A stretch of 34,577 nucleotides of DNA, from assembly GCA_002794465.1 (NCBI GenBank), contig MTSL01000046.1, forward strand, positions 1-34,577. Reading direction: 5' to 3'. The DNA is from Paramicrosporidium saccamoebae (lineage: Eukaryota; Rozellomycota). Within the stretch, counting starts at the first letter, position 1. Each line of letters begins with the position of its first letter. Shown here one piece after another: positions 33,684 to 34,577 of the stretch. The notes beneath the pieces are model-generated. The model ran no database searches and was not told the DNA's origin. It worked only from the letters and a program-made list of their open reading frames with translations. Made by a program: the position numbers and the translations under genes.

Positions 33684-34433
33684 CTATCGATTGTCTAGTG
33701 GGATTAATCCGTGAAGATCCATAATTGGGAAATACAGGGTATTTTGCTCTCCATCTTGGACCTTGACACAACGACATCCCCTCTCAACGCATGTATAACG
33801 TCGGCCATTATAGACCAAATTGTCAACATTAACAGAACGTGTGCCACAGTACGAGGCTACAAGCTCGTAATTAAAAGAGTACATCAGCGAAATTAGAGCA
33901 TAGACAAGACTAACCCGCAGCGGAAATAGGATTAAAATGACAGTTTGGCAAAGAAACCCCCAAACATCCGAAAGTATTGGGTCACTAATGGGGGACACTT
34001 TTGCTTCGGGGAGAAAGAATGCTTCAAAGCGCTCCCATGATATGCCATCATCATTGACATTACCCCCAGAGCCCTGCTCTTTGTAGATCTTGCGATGATA
34101 TGCCGCACGATATCTGAGAATCATCAGAAATAAGAAGTAAGGTACGGCGAGGCAAAGGAGCCCCCAATCTAATTTCTGTCTCCCATGCCAAAGGATGGGA
34201 GAAATCGCAGAGAGAAGGATCATGGAGGGAAAAAGTATAGAACAAATATGAAAATGGTTAATTGTGTGCATCTTGTTGCAGACCGAGTGCTGTAACGGCA
34301 CACTAGGATATATATACATCAAGCGGGGATTGGCCTCCTGAAGACATGAAGCAGGGTGCCTTATTGGTGAAAACGCTCTCCCCGGGGTCGTATTCTCTAA
34401 TTTAGGTAACTGCCTTGCTGATTGGCTCGCCAT
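33684..34433 (-). CDS. Multi-pass membrane protein of unknown function
   Basis: The 249-aa frame starts at an ATG. The first 55 residues have a different character from the rest and could be non-coding, with the true start at MHTINHFHIC. Hydrophobic segments are HICSILFPSMILLSAISPIL, LLCLAVPYFLFLMIL and a long segment that probably crosses twice (VWGFLCQTVILILFPLRVSLVYALISLMY). Between segments 2 and 3 lies a polar loop with GGNVNDDGISWERFEAFFLP. The C-terminal 75 residues are cysteine-containing (YTCVERGCRCVKV). I do not recognise a family. No intron was needed. Confidence 0.5.
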   Translation of the reverse strand: MASQSARQLPKLENTTPGRAFSPIRHPASCLQEANPRLMYIYPSVPLQHSVCNKMHTINHFHICSILFPSMILLSAISPILWHGRQKLDWGLLCLAVPYFLFLMILRYRAAYHRKIYKEQGSGGNVNDDGISWERFEAFFLPEAKVSPISDPILSDVWGFLCQTVILILFPLRVSLVYALISLMYSFNYELVASYCGTRSVNVDNLVYNGRRYTCVERGCRCVKVQDGEQNTLYFPIMDLHGLIPLDNR

Positions 34434-34504
34434 GAATTACCCTTTAATACTGTCCAATCAATACCCGCCGCACTGCAGCGTGCTCCATCGAATTTTAATA
34501 AGGG

Positions 34505-34577
34505 TGTCGCGTAGTGGGAATGATACCACGGACTTTGTCAAGCGGGAAGAGAACCCGTTCATTTTTAATCCAATAGC
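34505..34577 (+). mobile_element. Copy D of the 164-bp element, cut by the window end
   Basis: Starts TGTCGCGTAG and has the same orientation as copy A. Similarity continues (GACTTTGTCAAGCGGGAAG versus GACTGTCAGACGGGAAG) to the last base, where AATCCAATAGC corresponds to AATCCTATAATAG. It is more diverged than A and B. The far end and target duplication lie outside the window. Confidence 0.7.

Noticed and set aside
1-34577. tRNA or rRNA genes
   Set aside because: I looked for the B-box word GGTTCGA and cloverleaf-like stems and found no convincing match outside coding sequence.

Overview
This window is nuclear DNA of a eukaryote and is most probably fungal. It carries a HIR3/CABIN1-like histone chaperone subunit, three tandem MNN1-type (GT71) mannosyltransferases, ribosomal protein uL6, SAS10/UTP3, NF-YB/HAP3, DEG1/PUS3, UBP8/USP22, DID2/CHMP1, a p24 protein and a complex I ESSS/NDUFB11-like subunit. 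The complex I subunit argues against Saccharomyces, Schizosaccharomyces and canonical Microsporidia. A Yippee protein and a probable augmin HAUS3 subunit fit an early-diverging fungal lineage, but the sequence does not fix the phylum. All three stop codons are used and the standard code works throughout.

The most striking property is intron size. I resolved 24 coding introns in 12 genes by joining exons across family-conserved protein blocks and checking the phase. Twenty-two lie between 30 and 58 nt or are candidates outside that range: 21 are 30-40 nt, one candidate is 19 nt, one is 58 nt, and one is 139 nt. The 139-nt intron of the CHMP1 gene is four near-identical 34-35 nt units in a row, each a complete potential intron (GT, a CTAA-type branch site, TAG) abutting the next as AG|GT. 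One other intron is GC-AG. Because introns are so short and often in frame, naive ORF boundaries are wrong for many genes here, and several apparent starts are TTG or GTG codons that are really inside exons.

Layout: 0.3-4 kb HIR3-like gene (minus). 4-5.8 kb mostly non-coding, with a 164-bp repeat element and a candidate two-exon secreted protein. 5.9-10.8 kb three tandem GT71 mannosyltransferases. 11.3-11.9 kb RPL9. 12.3-13.2 kb a Nudix-like protein whose Nudix box is lost. 13.2-14.8 kb a TLC-domain membrane protein divergent from a mitochondrial GGQ release factor. 14.9-15 kb a second 164-bp element. 15.3-18 kb CHMP1 converging on SAS10. 18.3-20.6 kb NF-YB divergent from a DH-PH-C2 RhoGEF. 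20.7 kb a third element. 21-23 kb purine nucleoside phosphorylase divergent from an inactive-looking pepsin-like protein. 23.3-26 kb PUS3 and UBP8. 26.5-27.3 kb Yippee and NDUFB11, 24 bp apart. 27.5-31 kb a kinesin-like pseudomotor with an AT-hook, then a tail-anchored Ser/Pro-rich protein. 31.3-33.3 kb p24 and HAUS3-like. 33.7-34.4 kb an unknown membrane protein, then a fourth element cut by the window end.

No operon-like functional clustering is apparent apart from the GT71 array. Most neighbours are unrelated housekeeping genes packed 24-200 bp apart. Three proteins (Nudix-like, pepsin-like, kinesin-like) keep their fold signatures but have lost catalytic residues. All functional names are inferred from recognisable sequence motifs; no database search was run.
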